Of a stretch of DNA of 26,772 bases, positions 1-8,440 are shown piece by piece. The stretch covers positions 1 to 26,772 of the forward strand of contig JBPCTR010000165.1 of the NCBI GenBank assembly GCA_051011575.1. The letters run 5' to 3'. Every line of letters begins with the position of its first letter. Position 1 is the stretch's first letter. A program made the translations under genes and the position numbers. Below the pieces are notes generated by a model. That model had not been told where the DNA came from and did not search any database. It saw only the letters and a program-made list of their open reading frames with translations. Source of the DNA: SHLQ01 sp051011575. GTDB taxonomy: Bacteria > Actinomycetota > Acidimicrobiia > Acidimicrobiales > SHLQ01.

Positions 1-297
1 GGCGAGTAGCGGCGTACCACCCATCGCATACACGTCCGACACCGCATTGGCTGCAGCGACCCGGCCCCAGGTACGCGCATCGTCGACCACCGGCGTGATG
101 AAGTCGGCGGTGGCGATGAGCGCGCGATCTTCGGCAAGGCGCCAAACGGCGGCATCGTCGCCGGAGGCGGCCCCTCCCAGACGATCGGGGTGGTTGGACG
201 GCGTGAGTCGGCCCACGACCTGGGCCAATTCGCTCGGATCGAGCTTGCAGCCTCAACCAGCGCCGTGGCTGAACGCGGTGAGTCTCGGGCGTTCCAT
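1..297 (-). CDS. selD: Selenide, water dikinase SelD, selenocysteine-containing, 3' end outside window
   Basis: SelD makes selenophosphate from selenide and ATP, the selenium donor for selenocysteine and other selenium compounds. The first 99 codons are visible, from ATG 297-295; the rest lies beyond the left edge. Residues 9-18 read FSHGAG-U-GCK, where U15 is an in-frame TGA (253-255). E. coli SelD, as I remember it, has YSHGAGCGCK there; the first Cys of that motif is Sec in many SelD proteins, and the following essential Lys is kept as K18. Downstream, a DDAAV motif, a TADFITPVVDD segment and SDVYAMGG confirm the family. The start has a strong purine-rich Shine-Dalgarno (GGAGGGAAG) directly upstream. 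The gene begins 23 bases after the NRPS stop on the same strand, so the two are probably co-transcribed. A standard reading stops at codon 15 and would miss the gene. A nonsense mutation is unlikely because the TGA falls on the one codon where Sec is expected. Confidence 0.93.
223..255 (-). promoter_or_regulatory. Putative bacterial SECIS element of selD
   Basis: Immediately 3' of the TGA on the minus strand is a hairpin: GCTCG, loop ATC, CGAGC (232-244). The loop begins 13 nt after the TGA. Weaker outer pairing is possible between CAA and TTG and between GGC and GCC across internal loops. Bacterial SECIS hairpins recruit SelB and sit inside the coding region at about this distance from the UGA. 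The stem is seen directly; SelB binding is inferred. Confidence 0.6.
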
Positions 298-320
298 CTT
301 CCCTCCCCCCGTTGTCGGCG

Positions 321-3300
321 TTACGAACGTTGGCTCACCCTAGCGAGTCGCCGCTGCAGGTCGTCCGCGAGCGTGTGCACGCGGGTCGGGCCAACGATGC
401 AACGTTCGTCGGGGAGGAAGTGGACACCATCGAGCTCGACAACGGCGAGCCGTTCGCCGTGTAGTCGGGTCCACGGGTCGACGGTGAGTGCGTCGTCGGA
501 CTCGCTCGCCGCGTAGTAGACCACGTCGGTGTCTAGAGGCCCGGGAGCGTAGCCGAGCGCCGCCCGGCGGACGACCGGTCCGAGCTGCCGTTCCGCGTCT
601 TCGAGCGAAGGGGTCTGCCCCCGCCGACGGGCGTGTCGATAACGGGCCCGAGCCACCGAGAAGGCCGTACGCTCCAGCGCCCGCTGACCGGCCTCTCGGA
701 CGACGGCTTCGGGTCCCGAGTCCCCCAGAAGAGATCGGTATTTCTCGAGTGGCGACTGCGGTGGGTCGACGTGCAGACCACCCATCACGGTGTCGACGAG
801 TGCCACCAGGTCAACGGTGTCGCCACGGGCCTCAAGAAGCCGGGCCATCTCCCAGGCGATCAGGCCACCGGTCGACCAACCAAGCAGTCGGTAGGGCCCT
901 CCGGGGTGGATCGTGTCCATGGCATCGAGCATCACTTGCGACTGTTCGGCGATCGTGTCAGCGATCTCGGAGCGGGCATCGGCACCGGGCAGACGTATTC
1001 CGAGGATCGCCAGCTCCGGGGGGAGGGCGCTCACGAGCGCGGCGTACCGAAGGAGATTTCCCCCGCCTGGAGGGAGGACGACGAGCGGTGGACCGCTACC
1101 GGTCGAGCGCAGCGTTTCGACGAGTGGCGACGCGGTCTTCGCGTGGCCAGCCGCCGATTGCTGGAGTCGAGAGGAAAGCCGGCGCGGCGTCGGAGCATCG
1201 ATCAACTCACCGATTCCGATGCGCCCGCCGAATACTTCTTCGAGCGCAGCGACCAGCTCAACCGCACGCAGCGAGTCGCCGCCTGCGGCGAAGAAGTCGG
1301 TGTCGGGCCCGATTCGTTCGCCTTCGAAGGCGTGCTCCCATACTCCAATCATCCTCTTCGTGGCCGGGTCGGCGACCTGCACAGGAATCGGCGGCGGAGT
1401 CAGCGATGGACCGAACCGCGGGAGAGTGCCGAGCAGACTTCGATCGACTTTCCCATTGTGGTTGCGAGGAATCTCGTCGACCTCGATCACCCGGCTCGGA
1501 AGATGCGTGGGCGCAAGTCGTCGGGACAGGGTGGATCGCAGTTGGTCGGTGTCGACTTCGATGGTCCCACTCGCTTCAAACCAGAGCAGGAGCTCGCGAC
1601 CCACGACCGTGCTCGCGGCCGTGGTCACCCCGGGGAATCCCGAGGCCGCCTGCTCGATCTCCGCCGGCTCGACCCGCACACCACCCACCGAGATCTGGTC
1701 GTCGATGCGGCCCACGAAGTCCAGCTCACCCGAACGCCGCCGTACGACGATGTCGCCGGTTCGGTACGCGCGCTCGCCGGCGATCTCCAGGAATGCGCTG
1801 GACGGCTCCTCGCCCAGGTAGCCGGCTCCGACCGACTGTCCGGCGAGGACCAGCTCGCCCGTGACGTCAATTGGCACCTCGGCGCCACGCTCATCGAGGA
1901 CGTGAGCGGTGACGCCGGCGATCGGGGCACCGATCGGAACCACAACACTCCCGTCGGCAGAGGCACACACATGAGCCGTCGCCCAGACGGTCGCTTCGGT
2001 CGGCCCGTACTCGTTGACGAGATCCGCCGTGGCGCCCACCCGTCGATGCCTTTCAACCAGCTCCCTGGGGCAGGATTCGCCGGCGACGATGATGATCCGC
2101 AGGCCGGGCAGCGGTGCCTCGAAGCGAGCCAGCAGCGCGTTGTAGAGCGAGGGCACACACAGCGTGTGGGTCGGGCGAGTGCGCTCGACGAGCTCGAGGA
2201 GGGCGTCGACATCGTGCACCTCATCCTCGGTCGGGAGGACCAGCTCCCCGCCGTCCGCCAGCGCCCAGAAGATCCCGGCGACCGAGGAGTCGAAACCTGC
2301 GCTCGATACCAGGAGGTACCGCTCCACGGGATCGGCGTAGAACTCGAACCTCGCGGCCAACGACGCTGCGAGGTTTTCATGTGAGATCGGAACACCCTTG
2401 GGCCGACCGGTCGAACCCGACGTGAAGATGAGGTACGCCTCGTCGGCCCCAGCTGTGGCGTGTTCGACGGCGACGGGAAGCACGGCCGAGTCCGGGCGAT
2501 CGGCGGACACCGTGACCACCTCGCCCAGGCCGGCATGACCTTCGGTTGACGACACCGCGGCGACGACGTCAGCCGCGGAAACCAGCTCGGCGACACGGGA
2601 GGCCGGCTGCGACACGTCGATCGGGACGTAGCTTGCGCCGAGCATCCACGTGGCGACAATGGCCACTGGAAGCTCAACGGAGCGAGGGACGACGATTGCC
2701 ACTCGGTCTCCGGGGGCGACACCGATCGCACGCAGGTGCCCGGCGAGCGCACGAGCTCGATCGTCGAGCTCGCCATAGGTGATCGACTCGTCGCCGCACC
2801 GAACGGCTGGACCTCCGGGTGTCTGCTGGATGCGCTCGCGGATCCGGTCGGGCGCGAACGGTGCGTCGACCGAGAGCTTGCCTCCGCGGAGGGGTGCGAT
2901 CCGGGGCGCCGCCGTGGTGACCGCATGCTCGGGCTCGTTCACGAGCGTGGAGAGTGCACGATCGAAGACCGAGAGCAACTCCGACGCCCGCTCGCGCGAA
3001 ACCGTGCGGCCGCGGTACTCGACCCCCAGCTCCACGAGCGAGCCTCGCACCTGCACGAAGAACGTGAGGTCGTTGACCGCTACACCGGACGCAAGGATCT
3101 CGTGGCCGACGGCGTGGCCGTCGAGCGAGGCGGGCGCGAGGTCCTCGACAGCAAGCATCACCCGCGAACGCGGAACGGCCACGCCACGAGCACGTGCGTC
3201 CTTCACGAGAGTGCCGAAGGGGACAGCTCGATGTTCGAGCGCCGTTGCGAGCGTGTCTCCGATTCGATCGGCCAAGGTCACGCCGGTGTCGCCGGACCTC

Positions 3301-6300
3301 ACGTCGACGAGCAACGGAAGTGGGTTCAGGAAATACCCCACGACGTCTGCAATCGACGGATGGTCACGAACCGATGAGGTCACGGCGATCTCGAACCGGT
3401 CGGCGTCGTGATACGCACGCATGGCCGCAGCGAGGGCGGTGAGCGCAGTGGCGAAGAGGGTTCGCCCCGGTCCATGCCGGATTGCATCGGCATCGATGTG
3501 GGAGGCGAGATGGACGTATCCATCGGGCTCCTCGCGGTCGGGCCGGAGGGCAAGTTCTCCGATTTCCTCCCCCGCCGCCACCGGCCACGCGGCAGCGAGA
3601 TCGTGGGACTTGCTACCGAGGAACGCTCCGTGTTCGGCGTAGGTGGCGGTGAGCGGCTCGAGATCGAGCCCCTGGTAGACCCGGTCGATCTGTTGCCACA
3701 GCACGTCGAGCGAGCCAGCGTCCGAGACGATGTGGTGCGCCCGGAGAAGGATCCCAGAGACCCCGGCGTCGTCGGAGCTGCCCGATTCGAGATGATGACA
3801 GGTGAGAAGCGGGCCGGTCACCAGATCGAACGGTTGCTCGTTGAGGCGGTCGGCGAGGGCCGCGAGCGACGCGACATCGGCGACGATCCGACCAAAGGTC
3901 ACCGCGTTGTTGATCGCGAGTTCGCGTCGGTCGCGACCGTAGGAGGTGCGAAGGGTCGGCTGGTTCTCTACGACCGCTCGAACCGCCGAGTCGAATCGTG
4001 CCCGGTCGATATCGCCCTTCACTCGATACAGGCGGGCCACGTTGTATCGACGATCGGCGGGATCCCGACGCCACTCGTACAGAAGCGCTTCCTCCCCCGG
4101 CGACAGGGGCCGCTCGTCCGCGGTGAGATCGGGGAGTACGGCCGGTGCATCACCGCGGTTGTCCAGATCGTCGATCGCACTGGCGAGGTCGGCAACTGTT
4201 CGGGTGCGAAACGCGAGCGCTTCCGGGATCGTCCGTTCCACGTCGTCGCTCAGACGCACCACCATCTCGAGCGCATGAAGCGAGGTACCGCCCAGGGCGA
4301 AGAAGTCGTCGGTGGCGCGTACATCGACGACACCGAGCACCGCCGTCCACACGCGAGCGATGATCTTCTCGGTCTCCGTGGCAGGCGCACGCCCCGTCCC
4401 GCTCGAGTCGATACGACGCGAAGAGGGTGCGGGCAGTCGAGCGTGGTCGACCTTGCCGTTGGGGCTTAGTGGGATGGAGTCGGTGAGCTCGATCGCCCGC
4501 GGCCAAGCGTGTTCGGGCAACCCGGCGGTGAGAGCGTCTCGCACCGCCGAGACATCGATGTCGACCTCGGGATCCGATTCGAGCCACAGGGTGAGCAATT
4601 CGTGACGATGCGGTTCGTAGCCCACTTCGGCCAACATCGATGTGATCGCCGCGAGCTCGTCGGGACCCATGGGATCATCGAGTTCCTCGAGTGCCTCGGC
4701 TCTCGTCTTGTGGCCGAGTCGTACATCCCAGCTGTAGGGCATCGCATAGTTGTGATGGCCCTGCTCGACGGTGTGGACGTAGATTCCGGCGGCATTGATG
4801 AGGCAGTTCGTCGACCGGCCGGAGTCCGGCGGCCGCTGCCAGATACCGGTCGACTCGAGCGCGCGGTACATCTCGGCGAGTTCCACGTCGAGGTACCGGT
4901 AGATGTCGATGAATGAGATCCGATCGAAGAGGTCGTCGTCGATGAAGGATGTGTCCATCGTCTCGAGTACCGCGTCAGGGGTTCGGTGGTACACGCGACG
5001 AGCCTCGACTACCGCCGCATCGATCGCATCGGCATCGAAACGATCGGCCGCGAACATTCCCGGCACGAGGCGCGTCTCGAAGAACTGGCCACGGGACAGG
5101 CCGGTGACGATCGCCGGGATGGAGAGTCGGGTCGCCCGCTCGAGCGCCACGGTGTAGATCGCCTTGTAGCAGCCATTGCACACGTTCGAGTACCGGTCGA
5201 GGCTGTCTCGGAAGATCTCGTTCATCGAGTCGACTGTGACGAACTCGTGATCCACCCCAAGTCGTTCGGTGGCCCGCCGAACGTTGTCTTTCGCGACCTC
5301 GGCGATGAAGCCGTTGTCGAGCGTGATCGCAAGCACCCGTGCGCCCATCCCGACCAGCCGATGGAGGGCGTAGGTCGAGTCTTTGCCTCCCGACAGGAGG
5401 TGAAGAACGTCGTAGTCGCCACCCGATCGGGCACGCGCGTCATCGAGTTCACGACGAAGGTCGAGTTCGGTGCGGAACCAGCCGGCCGCCTGCGGGGCGA
5501 CGACGTCGTATTCGTGACAGGCCGAGCAGATACCGTCGCCGTCGACGGCGATTCCGGGCACATCGTTGCCGAGGCCACATCGCTTACATCGGGCGACCTG
5601 ATGTCGGGCATCGGGCGACCACAGACCGGCCACGGCCCGGCGAACGCCGGGAGTCGAGGTCGCGATCGCTTCGATCTCGCCCGGCTCGAGTCGGATGCCT
5701 CCTACCTTGAGCTGCTGGTCGATCCTTCCGAGATATACGAGCGTGTCGACGTCTGACATACGCACCAGATCGCCACTGCGGTACCAGCGGGAATCGTCGA
5801 TGTCGCCGGCAGCGATGAACCGTTCGCCCGAGAGCTCGGGACGATCGAGGTAACCCGTAGTGAGCCCAGGGCGGCTGATCAGCAGCTCCCCGGAGACGCC
5901 GATCGGCACCGGGTGATCGTGTTGGTCGATGACTCGCAGGCCGACGCCCGGGGCGGCAGAACCGATCGGAACGTGGGGGCCCGCATCGCTCGACGGGTCA
6001 TATCGATGGTGCATACACCCCACGACGGCCTCGGTCGGGCCGTACTCGTTGTGAAGTGCCGCACCGGGTGCGAGCACATCGAGCAGGCGCTCGGCGAGGT
6101 CGCTCGTGAAGGCTTCGCCTCCGACGACGAGCCCTCTCAACGGATGGGCCTCGTCGATCATGCGCATCAGTAGCTCGAGGTGCGAAGGAGTGGCCTTGAG
6201 CAGGGTCGCCTCACGCTCGTCGACGATCTCGCGTAGTGCCGCCAGGCCACCCTCTGGATGCACCGTCATGAGCCCACCGGCGAGGAAGGGTAGGAAGAGC

Positions 6301-8177
6301 GTCGTGATCGTCAGGTCGAACGACAGCGAGGTGAAGAGCGGCATGACGATCGGGCCGCTGTCGATGTATCGGTTGTGGGCGAAACCGAGGTACTCACTGA
6401 GGCCTCGATGGGTGATCGGGACACCCTTGGGTAGACCGGTGGAGCCCGAGGTGTACATCACGTAGGCGAGGTCGTCTGGGTCGATCTCAGCGTCGGCCGC
6501 GGACCCTCCATCGGCTTCAGGCAGCTCATCGAGTGAGCGGAGCGTGAGTGATGCTCCTGAATCGGTCCGTATGTGCTCGCGGCGATCGTCGGGGTAGGCA
6601 GGATCGATCGGGACAAACGCGGCGCCGACGCGGAGCACGGCGTGCACGGCCGCAACGACATCGATTCCGAGCGGCATCTCGAGCGCGACCAGGTCGCCTG
6701 GGCCGATACCCGCCACTCGAAGCCGCTCAGAGGTGGCTCCGATCAATTCATCCACTCCGGCGCCATCGAGGCGGCGCGATCGTTCGCGCATCGCGGGCCG
6801 ATCTCGGTGTGCCTCGAGCCGTTGTTGTATGAGTTGAGGCACCGACAGGTCGAGCGGGGTTCCCGAACTCGGCGACGCAACGGCCGCGAGCAGAAGGGCC
6901 TCCGCCTCGTCGATGAGGGAGAATGATCCAACACCGGCATCGGGATCGGCCAGCATCGTGTCGACGACGCGAGCGAAGTGGCGCCCAGCCAGCGATCGAT
7001 GTTCCGCCTCTGTCGATCGATGGCTCAGATCGAGGCAGATCTCGAGCTCACCGAGTCCGTCGTAATCGAGCGCCTGTACCCGCATTCGGTGATGCGAGTC
7101 GATGTGACCGGGGTGAATCCACCTGGTACGGGTCGGCATGTCGCCGAACTGGCCGAACGTCGCGCCGTGCACGTTGAGTACGACATCGAACGACTGCCGC
7201 GGGCTCGTTCCGGGGAGCGCGTGTCGGAGAAGCTCGAAGATCGACCTCGAGACGACCGACTGCACAGAAGCGAACGTGTCCTCGGGGGCGACCTGCACTT
7301 CGAGAGGGAACATCTCGACAAGTGGGCCGATCACGGTCCGGGCTCGCTTCGAGCTCCGATGGTGCACCGGCAGCCCGATAACGATCGTTTCGTTGCCGAG
7401 ACGATGGAGGTACACGGCGACGGCGGTGGCCAGAGCGGCGGTAAGCGACAGATCCGGGCTCAAGAGTCTGAATCGATCGTCGAGCAGCGCGTCGAGGCGA
7501 GAATGCCGATGCTCATCGGCCGGCAACCACACGCGGTCGGCGCACGTGGTGGGCCCCCGGTCGGGCTCGTAGAACGTCGTTGAGACGTCGGGCAGCGATT
7601 CGGAAATCCGCTCCCAGTGGGCTGTGGCCTTCTCTGTACGGCTCGACGTCGATTCGAGGACCAACAGATCGGCATAGGCCGCGTACGCCTCCGGCGGATC
7701 CCATCGCTCGTGATACGCGGCGACCACCGCCGAGAAGATCAGCGCCGAGCTTGCGGCGTCTGTCGCGAGATGGTGGACGTCGAACCACCAGGACCACACA
7801 TCGTCCCCGTGGTTGAACAGGACCGAGTCGTATGCGGTTCTGGCGAGATCGAGGGGCACCGAGATGCGCTCGTCCATCCACGAGTCGAGGTCGGCTTCGG
7901 AGAGCGCGATCACTTCGGTGAGCATCGGTGGGGTCTCAAGAACCGCGGGGTGCGGGACACCATCCACTTCACGTACGACCGTTCGCAGGGCATCGCTGCC
8001 CCTCACGACCTCGTCGACCGCCCGAACGAATCGCTGGGGATCGAGCGATCCCGAGATTCGCGAAACGTTCGCCATGTTCTGGAGCGGCGCATCGGGGTGA
8101 AGGCGTTGCGACGCCCAGATCAGTTCCTGGCTTGTGGTGAGCGACCGACGAGGCTCCAGTCGGACGGACTGCGACAT
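321..8177 (-). CDS. Two-module NRPS, C-A1(PP-loop interrupted)-PCP-C-A2-PCP-TE
   Basis: A 2618-residue assembly-line enzyme. Condensation domain 1 spans about 14-430 with HHLATD at 135-140. Adenylation domain A1 starts near 445 with YTSGSTGLPKG (575-585), NEYGPTEA (710-717), YRSGD (799-803) and its A10 lysine K1242. Between A8 and A10, at about 857-1192, it carries an inserted PP-loop ATPase. PCP1 has GGTSL with S1299. Condensation domain 2 has HHIVSDAG at 1481-1488. A2 has FTSGSTGRPKG (1918-1928) and K2243. PCP2 has GGDSL with S2302. The thioesterase has GWSTGG (S2435), D2462 and H2586 as its likely triad. Pocket residues read by alignment to GrsA are DLTKVGEVGK for A1, close to the Asn code I remember (DLTKLGEVGK), and DSALIAEVWK for A2, which I cannot assign. 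I chose the ATG at 8177, 17 bases after the carrier gene stop; the open frame upstream only shadows that gene. The leading C domain suggests it accepts an acyl group from the free-standing carrier. No MbtH gene is visible. Confidence 0.95.
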   Translation of the reverse strand: MSQSVRLEPRRSLTTSQELIWASQRLHPDAPLQNMANVSRISGSLDPQRFVRAVDEVVRGSDALRTVVREVDGVPHPAVLETPPMLTEVIALSEADLDSWMDERISVPLDLARTAYDSVLFNHGDDVWSWWFDVHHLATDAASSALIFSAVVAAYHERWDPPEAYAAYADLLVLESTSSRTEKATAHWERISESLPDVSTTFYEPDRGPTTCADRVWLPADEHRHSRLDALLDDRFRLLSPDLSLTAALATAVAVYLHRLGNETIVIGLPVHHRSSKRARTVIGPLVEMFPLEVQVAPEDTFASVQSVVSRSIFELLRHALPGTSPRQSFDVVLNVHGATFGQFGDMPTRTRWIHPGHIDSHHRMRVQALDYDGLGELEICLDLSHRSTEAEHRSLAGRHFARVVDTMLADPDAGVGSFSLIDEAEALLLAAVASPSSGTPLDLSVPQLIQQRLEAHRDRPAMRERSRRLDGAGVDELIGATSERLRVAGIGPGDLVALEMPLGIDVVAAVHAVLRVGAAFVPIDPAYPDDRREHIRTDSGASLTLRSLDELPEADGGSAADAEIDPDDLAYVMYTSGSTGLPKGVPITHRGLSEYLGFAHNRYIDSGPIVMPLFTSLSFDLTITTLFLPFLAGGLMTVHPEGGLAALREIVDEREATLLKATPSHLELLMRMIDEAHPLRGLVVGGEAFTSDLAERLLDVLAPGAALHNEYGPTEAVVGCMHHRYDPSSDAGPHVPIGSAAPGVGLRVIDQHDHPVPIGVSGELLISRPGLTTGYLDRPELSGERFIAAGDIDDSRWYRSGDLVRMSDVDTLVYLGRIDQQLKVGGIRLEPGEIEAIATSTPGVRRAVAGLWSPDARHQVARCKRCGLGNDVPGIAVDGDGICSACHEYDVVAPQAAGWFRTELDLRRELDDARARSGGDYDVLHLLSGGKDSTYALHRLVGMGARVLAITLDNGFIAEVAKDNVRRATERLGVDHEFVTVDSMNEIFRDSLDRYSNVCNGCYKAIYTVALERATRLSIPAIVTGLSRGQFFETRLVPGMFAADRFDADAIDAAVVEARRVYHRTPDAVLETMDTSFIDDDLFDRISFIDIYRYLDVELAEMYRALESTGIWQRPPDSGRSTNCLINAAGIYVHTVEQGHHNYAMPYSWDVRLGHKTRAEALEELDDPMGPDELAAITSMLAEVGYEPHRHELLTLWLESDPEVDIDVSAVRDALTAGLPEHAWPRAIELTDSIPLSPNGKVDHARLPAPSSRRIDSSGTGRAPATETEKIIARVWTAVLGVVDVRATDDFFALGGTSLHALEMVVRLSDDVERTIPEALAFRTRTVADLASAIDDLDNRGDAPAVLPDLTADERPLSPGEEALLYEWRRDPADRRYNVARLYRVKGDIDRARFDSAVRAVVENQPTLRTSYGRDRRELAINNAVTFGRIVADVASLAALADRLNEQPFDLVTGPLLTCHHLESGSSDDAGVSGILLRAHHIVSDAGSLDVLWQQIDRVYQGLDLEPLTATYAEHGAFLGSKSHDLAAAWPVAAGEEIGELALRPDREEPDGYVHLASHIDADAIRHGPGRTLFATALTALAAAMRAYHDADRFEIAVTSSVRDHPSIADVVGYFLNPLPLLVDVRSGDTGVTLADRIGDTLATALEHRAVPFGTLVKDARARGVAVPRSRVMLAVEDLAPASLDGHAVGHEILASGVAVNDLTFFVQVRGSLVELGVEYRGRTVSRERASELLSVFDRALSTLVNEPEHAVTTAAPRIAPLRGGKLSVDAPFAPDRIRERIQQTPGGPAVRCGDESITYGELDDRARALAGHLRAIGVAPGDRVAIVVPRSVELPVAIVATWMLGASYVPIDVSQPASRVAELVSAADVVAAVSSTEGHAGLGEVVTVSADRPDSAVLPVAVEHATAGADEAYLIFTSGSTGRPKGVPISHENLAASLAARFEFYADPVERYLLVSSAGFDSSVAGIFWALADGGELVLPTEDEVHDVDALLELVERTRPTHTLCVPSLYNALLARFEAPLPGLRIIIVAGESCPRELVERHRRVGATADLVNEYGPTEATVWATAHVCASADGSVVVPIGAPIAGVTAHVLDERGAEVPIDVTGELVLAGQSVGAGYLGEEPSSAFLEIAGERAYRTGDIVVRRRSGELDFVGRIDDQISVGGVRVEPAEIEQAASGFPGVTTAASTVVGRELLLWFEASGTIEVDTDQLRSTLSRRLAPTHLPSRVIEVDEIPRNHNGKVDRSLLGTLPRFGPSLTPPPIPVQVADPATKRMIGVWEHAFEGERIGPDTDFFAAGGDSLRAVELVAALEEVFGGRIGIGELIDAPTPRRLSSRLQQSAAGHAKTASPLVETLRSTGSGPPLVVLPPGGGNLLRYAALVSALPPELAILGIRLPGADARSEIADTIAEQSQVMLDAMDTIHPGGPYRLLGWSTGGLIAWEMARLLEARGDTVDLVALVDTVMGGLHVDPPQSPLEKYRSLLGDSGPEAVVREAGQRALERTAFSVARARYRHARRRGQTPSLEDAERQLGPVVRRAALGYAPGPLDTDVVYYAASESDDALTVDPWTRLHGERLAVVELDGVHFLPDERCIVGPTRVHTLADDLQRRLARVSQRS
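4602..5609 (-). other. PP-loop ATP pyrophosphatase domain inserted inside NRPS adenylation domain A1
   Basis: Residues about 857-1192 of the NRPS are foreign to an adenylation domain. They begin with a zinc-ribbon-like pair, C864-x2-C867 and C884-x2-C887, separated by a PGIAVDGDG-type segment. The PP-loop SGGKDST follows at 929-935, then LDNGF (953-957), a C1000-NG-C1003 pair and TGLSRGQFFETRL (1025-1037). The Cys ribbon plus SGGKDST resembles the N-acetyl-sugar amidotransferases WbpG/PseA/WbuX, which adenylate an amide oxygen and replace it with ammonia-derived nitrogen to give an amidine. The internal CxxC also recalls tRNA-thiolating PP-loop enzymes. The reading frame is continuous on both sides, and a normal adenylation C-terminal subdomain resumes at about 1193 and ends in PLSPNGKVD. 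The boundaries are judged by eye. Confidence 0.85.
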
Positions 8178-8194
8178 GTGGATGCGACGTGCCC

Positions 8195-8440
8195 TCAGGC
8201 CGCCGAGTTCTCCGAGATGTAGCTCACCATCCGCGACACGCTCTGGAAGTTCTCGAGCGTGACATCGCCGGGGTCGACTGCGACATCGGCCTCGTCCTCG
8301 ATCCACTGGGTGATGCGGATCACTCCCAAGCTGTCCACGGCGCCGCTGAGAAGCAGTTCTGTTTCAGCTTCGATCGGCACATCGACGAGTGCAATCTCGT
8401 CGGCGATGTACGCCGCAAGCCGCGTCTCGAGATCACTCAT
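8195..8440 (-). CDS. Free-standing acyl/peptidyl carrier protein
   Basis: An 81-residue carrier protein. S37 in the motif GAVDSLGV is the predicted phosphopantetheine attachment site, and the acidic helical character (IEDEADVAVDPGDV) fits the family. The ATG at 8440 has a good GGAGG Shine-Dalgarno just upstream and overlaps the stop of the preceding adenylation gene by 8 bases, which suggests translational coupling. A longer open frame to 8518 exists but lies inside the adenylation gene. With the adenylation enzyme upstream and the flavoprotein across the divergent promoter, it matches the PltL/RedO role of holding an aminoacyl group while it is oxidised. It would then donate the acyl group to the first condensation domain of the NRPS. 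The specific cargo is inferred. Confidence 0.9.
   Translation of the reverse strand: MSDLETRLAAYIADEIALVDVPIEAETELLLSGAVDSLGVIRITQWIEDEADVAVDPGDVTLENFQSVSRMVSYISENSAA

Noticed and set aside
253..255. Reading the TGA in selD (and the one at 17813-17815) as a pseudogene mutation or sequencing error
   Set aside because: Two independent genes carry TGA exactly at the known catalytic Cys/Sec codon, both with SECIS-position hairpins and intact downstream frames.
633..2384. Long plus-strand open frames (also 488-1864 and 3408-4469) opposite the NRPS
   Set aside because: They are antisense to strongly supported NRPS domains, show no domain motifs and have the Arg/Gly-rich composition typical of GC-rich shadow frames.
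4602..5609. The PP-loop region as a misassembly or separate gene fused by frame accident
   Set aside because: The frame is open across both junctions and the adenylation C-terminal subdomain resumes with its catalytic lysine, as expected of a true insertion.
8178..8306. Longer N-terminus for the NRPS, starting at 8306
   Set aside because: The extra 43 residues are Arg-rich and overlap the carrier gene in another frame; the natural start is the ATG at 8177.
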